A DNA stretch of 64,000 nucleotides from Gillisia sp. Hel_I_86 (lineage in GTDB: Bacteria > Bacteroidota > Bacteroidia > Flavobacteriales > Flavobacteriaceae), in assembly GCF_007827275.1 (NCBI RefSeq), contig NZ_VISE01000001.1, forward strand, positions 3,720,001 through 3,784,000, in the 5' to 3' direction. A program made the position numbers and the translations under genes. Shown piece after piece: positions 26,045 to 35,746 of this stretch. The notes beneath the pieces were generated by a model, which had not been told where the DNA came from, searched no databases, and saw only the letters and a program-made list of their open reading frames with translations. Position 1 is the stretch's first letter; each line of letters opens with the position of its first letter.

Positions 26045-26500
26045 CTAAGCAGGTTGCAGTTCTTGATCTTTTTTGGATTTTCTATAAAGAAAAGAAGTAA
26101 AAATGTTTCTTTTTGCAAACCTGAATTGTCTATCGGAATTTATAAGCTTTACAAATAAAGGTTTGTTTACCCCAAAGTATTCGTAAGTAGTACCATCTGT
26201 AAAAGATACTTCCAATACATTGCCTTTATGTTGGAAATCGGCAATCCCAGCTTCAGAGGTAGTTGTATTGTATTCCTCAAGATTAGCTGCCTTAGTTTCA
26301 GGAGCTATACTCACTAAAAAGTGGTAACCATCAATGATTTGCTTGCTTTTAATTTCAGCTTCCGTGTGCTTTTCATCACTTTCCTGAAATTTATCCGGAT
26401 GCCATTCTTTTACCAGATTTCTGTAAGAAGTCTTTAGTTGTTTAAGATCTATATCTTTTTCAACATTAAATAATTTCTTGTATTCGTTAACACGCTTCAT
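26045..26500 (-). CDS. J-domain protein with a C-terminal KTSC domain
   Basis: A 151-residue protein. Residues 1-65 form a J-domain with the HPD motif (VKEWHPDKFQES), which stimulates Hsp70 ATPase. The C-terminal part (VLEVSFTDGTTYEYFGVNKPLFVKLINSDRQFRFAKRNI) is a KTSC-type domain, a small module of uncertain, possibly nucleic-acid-linked, function. It has no membrane segment or zinc-finger domain, so it is a type III-like J-protein. No operon partner is adjacent. Confidence 0.85.
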   Translation of the reverse strand: MKRVNEYKKLFNVEKDIDLKQLKTSYRNLVKEWHPDKFQESDEKHTEAEIKSKQIIDGYHFLVSIAPETKAANLEEYNTTTSEAGIADFQHKGNVLEVSFTDGTTYEYFGVNKPLFVKLINSDRQFRFAKRNIFTSFLYRKSKKDQELQPA

Positions 26501-26610
26501 AAATGCCTCATTTTAAATAAGGCGCGAAATTACTCTTTTTATCCCAATTATCGGGATCTATTTTTAAATGATATCAAATCAATCAAGATACGAGAATAGT
26601 AAGTTGACTA

Positions 26611-27948
26611 TTAACGCTTCTTCTTAGGAGCTTCCGTTTTTAAAACCGTCGCAGTTTTGTGCTGTAATAGGTAAGAAGCAAGCATCTTCTCAACTAATTC
26701 ATCTTTGGTTAAATGATGAAAAATGGTCTTTACGTTCTCCTTTAATTCTGAGGAAACTTCGTGGTTGGGCTTGGTCTTAAATATTTGCTTCGCCCATAAA
26801 AGTGTATTATTATCCTCTACACTTTTGGCATCGGGTTTTGAATATTCTTTAAATACAATTCCCAATTCGTCCTGAAATTCTGCAATATCCAGAATTTCTT
26901 CATTTTGAATCACGGTTAAAGAAAGCCCCTTTGCTCCTGCCCTGGCTGTTCTTCCACTTCTATGCACATACACTTCGTACACATCTGGCAAATGGTAATT
27001 CACTACATAAGAGATCTCTTTTACATCTATCCCACGAGCCGCAAGATCTGTAGCAACAAGGATATTTATATGCCCTTCTCGAAACTGTTTCATGATGCGG
27101 TCCCGGATTGGTTGGGACAAACTACCATGCAATGCACCTGAAGAAAATTTGTTGATCGCCAAATTCTTCGCCAATTTATTTACCGCAGCTTTGGTCTTGC
27201 AAAATATAATTCCGCGTTCCCCTTCTTTAGAGGATAAAAAATGCATTAAAACCTCCAACTTCTCAATAGGTTCCACCACTACAAATTCGTGATCTATTTC
27301 CTGATTCCCTACGGTCTCCATATTGGCACTTATCTGGATTACATGTTTGGACATATAATTTTGGATAAGTTGCTTTATAGTTCCCGGCAGTGTAGCAGAA
27401 AATAAAAGCGTTCTTCTTTTCTTAGGTAATTCAGCAATAATTTCATCCAATCCGTCTTTTAAAGAGGTAACCATTTCATCTGCTTCATCCAATACCAAAT
27501 AGTTGACTTTAGAAAGATCTATAGCCTTCCGTTTTATAAGATCTATAAGTCTTCCTGGAGTCGCAATTACTATATGTGTGGGTTTTGATAATCTTTCAAT
27601 TTGTGGCTTAATTGGGATTCCTCCACAAGTAGCCGTGATTGAAACATCAGGCAAATTGGGAGCATAGCTTTCCAGATTGCTTAGGATCTGATGGCCTAAT
27701 TCCCGGGTTGGAACTAAAACAACAGCCTGAATATGGGATTCTTCAACATTGATAAGTTGAAGCAATGGCAACCCAAAGGCAGCAGTTTTTCCGGTTCCCG
27801 TTTTTGCAAGCCCTACAAAATCTTCCGTTTTATTAAGTAAAATGGGGATCGTCTTCTCCTGAATTTCCGTTGGGACAGTGATCTTTAATTCATCTAAACT
27901 CTTAATAATCTCTGCTGATATTCCTAAACGGGAAAACTGAATTGACAT
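26611..27948 (-). CDS. DEAD-box RNA helicase
   Basis: A 445-residue ATP-dependent RNA helicase for ribosome assembly or mRNA turnover. Motifs are in order: Q motif FSRLGISAEIIKSLDELKITVPTEIQ, motif I GLAKTGTGKT, Ia PTRELG, II VLDEADEM, III SATLP, IV IIFCKT, V ATDLAARGID and VI HRSGRTARAG. The basic C-terminus (KTEAPKKKR) is short, so no specific RNA-binding extension can be named. A TAnnTTTG promoter lies 15 bases upstream. It is transcribed alone. Confidence 0.93.
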   Translation of the reverse strand: MSIQFSRLGISAEIIKSLDELKITVPTEIQEKTIPILLNKTEDFVGLAKTGTGKTAAFGLPLLQLINVEESHIQAVVLVPTRELGHQILSNLESYAPNLPDVSITATCGGIPIKPQIERLSKPTHIVIATPGRLIDLIKRKAIDLSKVNYLVLDEADEMVTSLKDGLDEIIAELPKKRRTLLFSATLPGTIKQLIQNYMSKHVIQISANMETVGNQEIDHEFVVVEPIEKLEVLMHFLSSKEGERGIIFCKTKAAVNKLAKNLAINKFSSGALHGSLSQPIRDRIMKQFREGHINILVATDLAARGIDVKEISYVVNYHLPDVYEVYVHRSGRTARAGAKGLSLTVIQNEEILDIAEFQDELGIVFKEYSKPDAKSVEDNNTLLWAKQIFKTKPNHEVSSELKENVKTIFHHLTKDELVEKMLASYLLQHKTATVLKTEAPKKKR

Positions 27949-27962
27949 ATAATAATTTTTGA

Positions 27963-27970
27963 CAAAGGTA
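27963..27970 (-). promoter_or_regulatory. -7 promoter element TACCTTTG for the DEAD-box helicase
   Basis: Exact TAnnTTTG on the minus strand, 15 bases before the ATG at 27948, implying a very short leader. Confidence 0.55.
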
Positions 27971-28065
27971 AGTACTCTTTTCGCTTTTAAGCCTTGAAAA
28001 AACAGCCATTATTTTCATTGAAAACTTGGCTGAAGAATATTCCTAAAATTGGAATTTTAAAATTC

Positions 28066-29058
28066 TTAGTTTTTGATAAGGTTTCTAAGTGCAACCCATT
28101 GTTTAAGCATATCCTTGGAATCACATGCTGGATATCCCAAAACCGTTTTCCCAGCAGCAACATCGCTCATAACGCCTGAACCTCCACCAACAACAGCACC
28201 GGAATGCACGGTAGTATGATCTTTTATAGATGCACTACCTCCAATAATTACTCCATCTCCCAGGGTAACAGAACCTGCAAGACCACTTCCCCCAGCCATG
28301 ATACATGAACGTCCCATTACCGAGTTATGTCCAATCTGTACTAGATTATCGATTTTACAACCATCACCAATAACCGTAGAGCTAAATTTTCCGCGATCTA
28401 CACAAGAATTTGCTCCAATTTCTACTTGATGTCCAATAACCACATTTCCAATTTGTGGGATTTTAACCAATCCGCGACCATCGTCACTTGGTCTATACCC
28501 AAAACCATCAGATCCTATACTCACATTGCTATGGAAAATACAATGGCTACCAATTTCAGTTCTTTCCCTAATAACAGTACCAGACCAGATCGTAGTATTG
28601 TTTCCAATATTTGTTTCATCTAGGATAGTCACATTAGGGTATAGGAAAACATGATCTCCCAAAACCACATCTTTTCCAACATAGCACCCTGCCCCTATCA
28701 CACAATTGGATCCTATCTTGGCAGTTTCGTGAATTGTTGCAGTTGCATGGATTCCAGATTCCAATTGTGGCTGACCGGGATTAAAGACTTCCAACATCTT
28801 AACCATTGCCAGATCTGCATTTTTTACGCGTATCAAGGCTCGACCTTCTTCCGGTTCCAAAACTAGATTATCGTTTATTATTGCAGCTACGGCATTGGAA
28901 GTTTTCCAAAGCTTGATATATTTTCTATTGCCTATAAATGAAATATGGCCATTTTTTGCACGTTCCAATTGCTCCGGTCCGGTAATAAGCAAGCTCGTAT
29001 CGCCAACTAGTTCTCCTTTGACTAGTTCGCTTAATTCTGTGATTTTTAGGGTCTTCAT
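28066..29058 (-). CDS. lpxD: UDP-3-O-acyl-glucosamine N-acyltransferase
   Basis: The third enzyme of lipid A synthesis, adding a 3-hydroxyacyl chain to UDP-3-O-acyl-GlcN. The 330 residues comprise the N-terminal uridine-binding domain (ITELSELVKGELVGD, HISFIGNRKY) and a hexapeptide left-handed beta helix. The LpxD-specific segments VSIGSDGFGYRPSDDG, VEIGANSCVDRG and LVQIGHNSVMGRS (catalytic His) are all present. The start at 29058 fits the N-terminus MKTLKITELSELVKGE. It is a stand-alone gene with a TAnnTTTG promoter. Flavobacteria often carry more than one LpxD homologue, so it may be the second copy. Confidence 0.92.
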   Translation of the reverse strand: MKTLKITELSELVKGELVGDTSLLITGPEQLERAKNGHISFIGNRKYIKLWKTSNAVAAIINDNLVLEPEEGRALIRVKNADLAMVKMLEVFNPGQPQLESGIHATATIHETAKIGSNCVIGAGCYVGKDVVLGDHVFLYPNVTILDETNIGNNTTIWSGTVIRERTEIGSHCIFHSNVSIGSDGFGYRPSDDGRGLVKIPQIGNVVIGHQVEIGANSCVDRGKFSSTVIGDGCKIDNLVQIGHNSVMGRSCIMAGGSGLAGSVTLGDGVIIGGSASIKDHTTVHSGAVVGGGSGVMSDVAAGKTVLGYPACDSKDMLKQWVALRNLIKN

Positions 29059-29119
29059 TATAGGGTATTTGTGTAAGTAAGGGTTAATTTTAAAAAAATG
29101 GTCTATTATTTTTGGAGTG

Positions 29120-29127
29120 CAAATATA
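29120..29127 (-). promoter_or_regulatory. -7 promoter element TATATTTG for lpxD
   Basis: Exact TAnnTTTG on the minus strand, giving a leader of roughly 55 bases before the ATG at 29058. Confidence 0.6.
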
Positions 29128-29181
29128 ATGGCAAATAATTTATAAACTACTGTAAATCAATTAAATACTTGTTATAGTAAA

Positions 29182-31032
29182 TTAGTTGCTCTTTAAAACC
29201 CTCATTCCATGCGGAATTGGTGGTACAAAGGTTTTTTTCTCTTTATTTCCTTTTTTCTCTATCCTGTAGTAATCTTCATCGGGTAATTTCTTCTCAAAAT
29301 CCAATTCCAAATAGTGTTGTTCCAACTGATCATTCGACTGGTTATAGACAAAAGTATGGATCTTTGTTTTTTGATCCTTCTCAAATTCAATAGCGCCAAA
29401 ATTTTGAGCTACGATCGATTTTCTAACCATTGGATATAAACTTGCTCGCTTTCCTTCATATTCGAAATCTATAAAACCATCTCCAATATTTTGGCTCTCA
29501 AGCAATCTAAACATCGATTTAGAAATCCCGGTCTTTATAAACTCATGGGAAATTCCGCTTGCCACCACCTCATATCCTAATATCATTGTTTCGGCAATGT
29601 CGTGTTTACTATTTCTTTTAACATTGGTGTCCACCCAAATTTCAATTAATGCAGACTTATGAACATCTCCACTCACAAATATGGGTTTAATGTCCCTTTC
29701 TATCCTATGTTTTACCAATAAACCTATTAGCCTATTTCTTTCAGCTATATTGTTTTTGGAAGACCAGCCATCCCGAACATCATCCCGTAATTCGGGTTTA
29801 AATAATTTGGCGATATCTTCAATAAATTTTAACGGTCTTAAGGTTAATGGAATTGAAGTGATCAATATTATTTCCTGATCTCGTTCCAATTTATTGAGCC
29901 AGCCCTCGAAATCTTTCCATTGTTTTTCACCTAATACCTTATTGGTATTGATATCTCTTGAGCTTCGAAGATCGAACACATAGCCTTTTTTGCCATTTAC
30001 TTCGAAAGCATATTCCATAGATTTATTTTCAACCAGTAAGTCTCTAACCTCTTTGGAAGATTTATTCGAAAGTAATAACTGATGCTCTAAAAAAGCCTGT
30101 TTCCCTAGTTTATAATGATTTTCTAAAAACGGGTTCATGGTTCCATTCTCATATTCATCCTTCTGCGATCCCCAGCCGTCTCTTAGCTCATGATCGTCTA
30201 TGGTACTTAAAGTTGGTAATTTGCTATGAGCAGCTTCAATCTCATTAAACGAATACGAAGCGTTGTAAAGCTTGTTTAAATATTGTATATAATGTGTTTC
30301 AGAATTATTGAAAGGCAAAGGCCTTCTCTTGGTTTCCCAGGCAGATAAGGGATGTATTACATCTTTTTTCATCTTCTCCCCATACCCGGCATCTACATAA
30401 ACCTGATCTCCTGTAGTGATAATGAGGTTTGGCGCTCCTTTTAATAGCGTGGAATCTTTAATTCCGTTGAATTGGTATTCCTGCTTTACTTTTATAGAAT
30501 CTTCAAATTGAACAGGTTGTTCCATTGCAACATTTTTGAAAAGGGAACGCAACTGAAAACTGGAATTTTTCCCGCCTTCAAAAATTTCGGTAATTGGAGT
30601 TCCATCATCTTTATAGGTAATATGAAAAGGCTCCATGCAGCCATATAATAAAATTGAAAAATTATCCTTGGGAACAGCCTTATAATTACCGGGATATATT
30701 TTGCCGTATGAAATACATTCCTTATTGGCACCACAAAATTCTACTGTAACTATATTAGATTGAACTGCTATAACTGAAGTATAAAAAGGAGGCTGTAAAT
30801 CAAACCTTTTTAAAATAACATTCGAGGTGTCGCGAATGATCCCTTTAGGATATTCTGCCGAACCCTTTACCCAAATTCTATTGTCTCCTTCAAAAGGGAA
30901 TGCAACACGAGCGTGAACCTCTTTATATGCGTATCCTTTTGAGGGATCACTCTCTGGAAATTTTATCTGGGCAAATCCAATTTCAGAAAAAATCAAAGCA
31001 ATAAGTGAAAATAGAAATAGGGCATTTTTCAT
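29182..31032 (-). CDS. PhoD-like alkaline phosphatase family protein, exported
   Basis: A phosphodiesterase/alkaline phosphatase D-type enzyme. Metal-binding motifs are visible: LLYGCMEPFH, IITTGDQVYVDAGYG, STIDDHELRDGWGS, SSRDI and FVSGDVHKSALIEIW. The signal peptide begins at the ATG at 31032 (MKNALFLFSLIALIFSEIGF AQ). A longer ATG frame from 31065 would put 11 residues before it and is less likely. The protein should be periplasmic or surface-exposed and release phosphate from organic esters. No PhoB-type site was recognised. Confidence 0.85.
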   Translation of the reverse strand: MKNALFLFSLIALIFSEIGFAQIKFPESDPSKGYAYKEVHARVAFPFEGDNRIWVKGSAEYPKGIIRDTSNVILKRFDLQPPFYTSVIAVQSNIVTVEFCGANKECISYGKIYPGNYKAVPKDNFSILLYGCMEPFHITYKDDGTPITEIFEGGKNSSFQLRSLFKNVAMEQPVQFEDSIKVKQEYQFNGIKDSTLLKGAPNLIITTGDQVYVDAGYGEKMKKDVIHPLSAWETKRRPLPFNNSETHYIQYLNKLYNASYSFNEIEAAHSKLPTLSTIDDHELRDGWGSQKDEYENGTMNPFLENHYKLGKQAFLEHQLLLSNKSSKEVRDLLVENKSMEYAFEVNGKKGYVFDLRSSRDINTNKVLGEKQWKDFEGWLNKLERDQEIILITSIPLTLRPLKFIEDIAKLFKPELRDDVRDGWSSKNNIAERNRLIGLLVKHRIERDIKPIFVSGDVHKSALIEIWVDTNVKRNSKHDIAETMILGYEVVASGISHEFIKTGISKSMFRLLESQNIGDGFIDFEYEGKRASLYPMVRKSIVAQNFGAIEFEKDQKTKIHTFVYNQSNDQLEQHYLELDFEKKLPDEDYYRIEKKGNKEKKTFVPPIPHGMRVLKSN

Positions 31033-31243
31033 GATGGGGAACTGCTGTAATTTAGAATTATTCATTTTTATTGGGACACAAGGTAGCCCTAATTAATAAA
31101 GTATGGAAAAAAGGCTGATTATAGAATTATTCACAAACCATTTATTATCTACCTAAGAAATGAACCAGTAGAGACGGGCAGTCCATAGAGGTGCTTTATA
31201 ATAAAAAAATGAAGTACCCCGCCAATCCTGTTTCGGGGGTACA

Positions 31244-32128
31244 TCACTCCTCAATAAGAATTCCCATTTTTCCCATTTGGTAATCCCGCATTGCTTCCAA
31301 AACTTCGGTTTGGGTATTCATGACGTAGGGCCCATGTTGTGTCACTTTTTCGTCCAATGGTTTACCACAAAGCAGTAAAAATTGAGAGTCTTCAGGGAAG
31401 TTCATCTCAATCTCATTACCATGCTCACCAAAAACTGCGAGATGTTCGGCTTCAATTATGCCATAAGCCTTCAATTTCATGGTTCCTTTAATTAAATATA
31501 ACATCGAATTAAATCCTGCAGGAATTTCCAGTCGTTGTTCTCCATCCGCTTCAGCACTTCCCCATAACACTAGTAACTCGCTTTGAGTTTTCAGTTTGGA
31601 CCTTAATTCTTTATACCGACCAGCGACTAACTTATTGGAGATTTTTCCATCTTCAGAATGAAATTTAGGCATTGCGTCTTTAGACAGATAAATGTATTCT
31701 GGAGGTTGCATTTTCTTGGAGCTAGGAGAATTAATCCATAATTGAATGATCTCTTGCTTGCCGGAAGAGGCTACAAGGTATTCTGATGGCCTTTCGCTAT
31801 GCACTATTCCTGCACCAGCGTGCATCCATTGCACCTCCCCTGCCTTTGCCACCTGATCGTTCCCCCAGCTATCACGATGCCGCACTTCTCCCTGAATTAT
31901 AAAAGTAACAGGAGAAAACCCCCGATGTGGATGTGGATCCACGCCTTGATGTTTGGCCGGCCTATTCTTATTGTATTTAGCCGTAGCATGATGCAACAAC
32001 AAAAATGGATCTACCTGTTGCACTTTTTGTGTAGGTAAGGCTTGTTTTACTGGAAAGCCACCCATATCTATCTTTACTGAAGGAAGTAAAAACTTTACTT
32101 TTTTCAAGTATATTTTATCTTTCATCAT
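31244..32128 (-). CDS. Pirin family protein 1
   Basis: A bicupin metalloprotein of 294 residues. The cupin metal motif is seen as DPHPHRGFSPVTFIIQGEVRH and the second family motif as WMHAGAGIVHSERPSE. Pirins bind iron, and some act as quercetin dioxygenases; the substrate here is unknown. It follows another pirin gene by 18 bases on the same strand, so the two are co-transcribed. Confidence 0.92.
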   Translation of the reverse strand: MMKDKIYLKKVKFLLPSVKIDMGGFPVKQALPTQKVQQVDPFLLLHHATAKYNKNRPAKHQGVDPHPHRGFSPVTFIIQGEVRHRDSWGNDQVAKAGEVQWMHAGAGIVHSERPSEYLVASSGKQEIIQLWINSPSSKKMQPPEYIYLSKDAMPKFHSEDGKISNKLVAGRYKELRSKLKTQSELLVLWGSAEADGEQRLEIPAGFNSMLYLIKGTMKLKAYGIIEAEHLAVFGEHGNEIEMNFPEDSQFLLLCGKPLDEKVTQHGPYVMNTQTEVLEAMRDYQMGKMGILIEE

Positions 32129-32146
32129 TCTAATTATTTAAAAGAA

Positions 32147-33160
32147 TTATTTTCTCTCCTCAGATCCATCGGCATGCAATGCAAATCTGCCTTTCTCCCT
32201 TGCATGCGCCTGTTCTCTTTCTGGCCAGGGCCAACCTCCAAATTGAGTTTTTTGATAATCCTGCATGGCTTGCTGAATTTCGGCTTGCGTATTCATTACA
32301 AAGGGACCATATTGAGCTACCGGCTCATTTATGGGTTTCCCTTGCAGCATTAAAAGATAGCCTTCCTCAGTTCCATTTTTAAGTAAAACATCTTCAGTAG
32401 AAACGATTTCAATTAAATGGTTTGCATCAATAGTTTGATCTTCCACTTGTAGTTGATCTCCTTTATAGAAATATAAAGTTCGGTTTATATCCTCTTTAAT
32501 GGCCGGTATCTTTAACTCTGCATTTGCTTCCATTTTAATAGTTAGCACCGTAACTACATTATTTGGATTAGCCGCCCAAGAATCCGGGGTTGGAGCTAAT
32601 GCCTTTGTATTTTCAAAACTACCTGCAATTACATCTATTTTTGAACTTTTACCATTAGCATCTGTAACTGTTACTACTGGAATATCTTCTGTCCACAGCA
32701 TCTTAAAATGAGGATCCACCATTTTATTGGCTTTTGGTAAATTCAGCCAAACCTGAAATATTTCTAACGGATTTCCTTCCTCTTCTTTTAGCAATGGGAA
32801 CATTTCTGAATGTTGTACACCTTTCCCGGCTGTCATCCATTGTACATCCCCAGCACCAAATCTACCGGCTGCTCCTAGTGAATCTGTATGATCTACAAAG
32901 CCTTCTTTATTGATGGTGATGGTTTCAAATCCGCGGTGCGGATGATAAGGAAATCCAGGCATGGTGCTCCCGTGATACATTCTCCATCCGTCTTTAATGG
33001 TAAAATCCTCACCAATATTTCTTCCATTTAACGAAACTGCAGGCCCCATTTTTTCATTCCCTTTTGGATATTCGTCTCTATGATAGGCGCAGAAAAGAAA
33101 TGGATCACGAGTTTCCCAAGGAAAGCCTAGAGGTTTTATGTTTTTTATTTTCTTGTTCAT
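32147..33160 (-). CDS. Pirin family protein 2
   Basis: A 337-residue pirin, longer than its downstream neighbour, with YHPHRGFETITINKEGFVDH and WMTAGKGVQHSEMFP. The tail (NEPVAQYGPFVMNTQAEIQQAMQDYQ) is nearly the same as the neighbour's C-terminal segment, suggesting an old tandem duplication. It has an extra C-terminal extension GWPWPEREQAHAREKG. It is first of the two-gene unit. Confidence 0.92.
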   Translation of the reverse strand: MNKKIKNIKPLGFPWETRDPFLFCAYHRDEYPKGNEKMGPAVSLNGRNIGEDFTIKDGWRMYHGSTMPGFPYHPHRGFETITINKEGFVDHTDSLGAAGRFGAGDVQWMTAGKGVQHSEMFPLLKEEEGNPLEIFQVWLNLPKANKMVDPHFKMLWTEDIPVVTVTDANGKSSKIDVIAGSFENTKALAPTPDSWAANPNNVVTVLTIKMEANAELKIPAIKEDINRTLYFYKGDQLQVEDQTIDANHLIEIVSTEDVLLKNGTEEGYLLMLQGKPINEPVAQYGPFVMNTQAEIQQAMQDYQKTQFGGWPWPEREQAHAREKGRFALHADGSEERK

Positions 33161-33670
33161 GTTTTGGAATTTTTTTAAGTAATAATATCACATCGTGAAT
33201 ATTTGTTTTCTAAGCAGTATTGTTTTTAAAGGTCACATCGAAGTCAAGATGTTTTCTGACACTTCGACTATAGTTTATCCTGAGCGATAGACGAAGGGCT
33301 CAGGGGGACAAAATCATCAAACCAATTAAATTTTTATTCTAAAGGGATAAAAACGAAATTGTTTGTACGTAAAGTATCCTAAACTGAAAAATGACGTCAT
33401 TCTGTCCCGACCGTTCGGGAGTTTCAGAATCTCATTTCAATGTAAATCAATGCAATATTGAGACCTTGAAATAAATTCAGGGTGACGAAAGAACTTTTTA
33501 GGACAGAAAACGGATATACATAAATACGCATAATCAAAAATACATAATTTAAAAAAGATTTGCTCGATCTGTTCTCAGAAAACACTTTATAACTATAGAG
33601 TATTTTAGCAATATTTATAAGCCAAGCATATTTCAACTATATTTATATCCTGAATAAAAAATTATTAATT
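33161..33670. other. 510-base intergenic region filled by two MITE-like repeats
   Basis: It holds a core-type-2 element at about 33195-33320 (CACATCGAAGTCAAGATG, CACTTCGACTATAG, GAAGGGCTCAGGGGGACA) and a core-type-1 element at about 33355-33520 (GTACGTAAAGTATCCTAAAC, GACGTCATTCTG, TTTCAGAATCTCAT, TTGAAATAAATTCAGGGTGA, ACAGAAAACGGATATAC). The last 150 bases before the DUF885 gene are AT-rich, without a clear promoter. No gene is supported. Confidence 0.65.
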
Positions 33671-35461
33671 ATGATAAAAAGAATAATAATACCATTCTGC
33701 TTAACACTTGTACTAATTGCTTGTAAAGACGAATCTAAACAAGAAAATAATGCTGAAGATAATATAGGAGTAGAATTTAATGATTTGTTAGACTCCTATT
33801 ATGAAGAAGGTCTTAAGCTGAACCCATTAAGTGCAACTGCAGCAGGAGATAACAGGTATAACGATCAATTCCCGAATACTCTTTCTGAAGCTTACAGAGA
33901 CTCATTAAAAAATTATTATACCTCTTATAAAGAAGAACTGGCAAAATTCGATGACTCGAAACTTTCTGAAACCGAGCAAATGAGCAAGGCTATTTTAAAG
34001 TGGGAGTGCGATATGAATTTAGAAACCTTAGAGTTTCGGAATTCTGAATTTTTTCCAATAGATCAAATGTGGTCTGTGAACCTTAATATGGGTCAATTGG
34101 CCAGTGGAATGAGTTCCCAGCCATTTAAAACCGTAGAGGATTATGAAAACTGGCAAAAACGTGTAGACGCCTATTTAGTTTGGATGAATTCTGTAGAAGA
34201 AAAGATGGAAGAAGGGATGAAAGAAGGCTATGTCCTTCCAAGATCTTTAATTGTTAAAGTGATTCCACAATTGGATGCAATGACAGAAAAGGACCTTAAT
34301 AAACACCTTTTTTATACTCCTATCAACAATTTTCCCGAAGGTTTTTCTGCTGAAAATAAAACACGTTTAAAGGAAGAGTATACCAAAATGATCAAAGAAA
34401 AAGTGATCCCTGCTTATCAAAAACTACATGATTTCGTAAAGAATGAATACTTGCCAAATGGAAGAACTACAAGCGGAATTGCAGACATACCAAATGGAGA
34501 GGCCTATTACAAGCATCAGATAAAATTATATACCACTACAGATTTGACCGCTGCAGAGATCCATCAATTAGGATTGGATGAAGTGGCACGAATTTCTTCA
34601 GAAATGGAAAAAGTGAAAGAACAAATCGGTTTTAAAGGAGATCTAAAATCGTTTTTTAATGCTGTTAGAACGAACAAGGCGTTGATGCCTTATAAAACTC
34701 CAGAGGAGGTTATTGCTAATTTCAACGCAATTCATGAAAAAATGAAACCTCAATTGAAAAAATTATTTGACATGGCTCCAAAAACACCTTTTGAAGTTCG
34801 CAGAACGGAAGCATTCAGAGAAAATTCCGCAAGTGCTGAATATAATCAAGGTTCTTTAGATGGAACCCGTCCAGGAATATTTTATGTGCCAATTCCAGAT
34901 GCAACTACTTATAACGGGTATTCAGACGAATCTTTATTTTTACATGAAGCAATTCCAGGGCATCACTACCAGATCTCTTTAACTCAAGAAAGTACTGTCT
35001 TACCGCAATTCAGAAAAACCTTATGGTACAGCGGATATGGGGAAGGCTGGGCTTTATACTCGGAATCTCTAGGGAAAGAACTGGGATTATATACAGATCC
35101 TTACCAATATTTCGGAATGTTGGGAGCAGAAATGCACCGTGCGGTTAGGTTGGTTGTAGACACTGGCTTGCATTCCAAAGGATGGACCAGAGAGCAAGCA
35201 ATTCAATATTCTATGGACAACGAAGCAGAATCTGAAGCTGGAATCACCTCTGAAATTGAACGATATATGGCAAATCCAGGCCAGGCACTTTCTTATAAGA
35301 TCGGGCAATTGAAAATTATCGAATTGCGTAAAAAAGCTAAAAATGAGCTGGACGATAAATTCGATATTAGACAGTATCACAATCAAGTCTTGGAAACAGG
35401 TTCTGTCCCCTTGGAATTATTGGAAAATAAGATTGATAGATGGATAGAGAACAGTAAATAA
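33671..35461 (+). CDS. DUF885-family lipoprotein, predicted zinc peptidase
   Basis: A 596-residue protein with lipoprotein signal MIKRIIIPFCLTLVLIAC, so it is anchored in the cell envelope. The zinc motif HEAIPGHH (HExxxGHH) sits at residues 425-432, and a later GEGWALYSESLG supplies a likely third ligand/Glu. The DUF885 family is thought to be metallopeptidase-like; its substrate is not established. The repeat-filled 510-base gap upstream and a strong terminator downstream mark it as a single-gene unit. Confidence 0.88.
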   Translation: MIKRIIIPFCLTLVLIACKDESKQENNAEDNIGVEFNDLLDSYYEEGLKLNPLSATAAGDNRYNDQFPNTLSEAYRDSLKNYYTSYKEELAKFDDSKLSETEQMSKAILKWECDMNLETLEFRNSEFFPIDQMWSVNLNMGQLASGMSSQPFKTVEDYENWQKRVDAYLVWMNSVEEKMEEGMKEGYVLPRSLIVKVIPQLDAMTEKDLNKHLFYTPINNFPEGFSAENKTRLKEEYTKMIKEKVIPAYQKLHDFVKNEYLPNGRTTSGIADIPNGEAYYKHQIKLYTTTDLTAAEIHQLGLDEVARISSEMEKVKEQIGFKGDLKSFFNAVRTNKALMPYKTPEEVIANFNAIHEKMKPQLKKLFDMAPKTPFEVRRTEAFRENSASAEYNQGSLDGTRPGIFYVPIPDATTYNGYSDESLFLHEAIPGHHYQISLTQESTVLPQFRKTLWYSGYGEGWALYSESLGKELGLYTDPYQYFGMLGAEMHRAVRLVVDTGLHSKGWTREQAIQYSMDNEAESEAGITSEIERYMANPGQALSYKIGQLKIIELRKKAKNELDDKFDIRQYHNQVLETGSVPLELLENKIDRWIENSK

Positions 35462-35481
35462 CATCCTAATTGAAAGCCACG

Positions 35482-35518
35482 AATGCACGAATATTATTAT
35501 GATATTCGTGCATTTTTT
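35482..35518 (+). terminator. Rho-independent terminator of the DUF885 gene
   Basis: A perfect 13-bp stem, AATGCACGAATAT (35482-35494) with its complement (35502-35514), 7-base loop, followed by TTTT. It lies 21 bases after the stop codon. Confidence 0.8.
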
Positions 35519-35519
35519 A

Positions 35520-35732
35520 GTTGTGATCCCGACAAAGGAGGGATTTCTTGTAGATAATTCTTCAATAAATCGAGATTCTTCAGTTCGCTGCGCTACCTTC
35601 AGAATGACACACATTTGTCATTCCGACGAAGGAGGAATCTCTTAAAGATTATCTCTGCTCCTTTGAGATTCTTCGCGATGCTCAGAATGACATTCATTCA
35701 ATAGTTGTCATCCCGACGGAGGAGGGATCTAT
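35520..35732. repeat. Cluster of TGTCATTC-type palindromic repeats (3' side of the GIY-YIG gene)
   Basis: It contains TTTGTCATTCCGACGAAGGA, GAGATTCTTCAGTTCGCTGC, CCTTCAGAATGACAC and TGTCATCCCGACGGAGGAGG. These combine into ~85 bp imperfect palindromes with TGTCATTC/GAATGACA ends. At least two and a half units are present in alternating orientation. Confidence 0.75.
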
Positions 35733-35746
35733 ATTTAACTAAAAAC

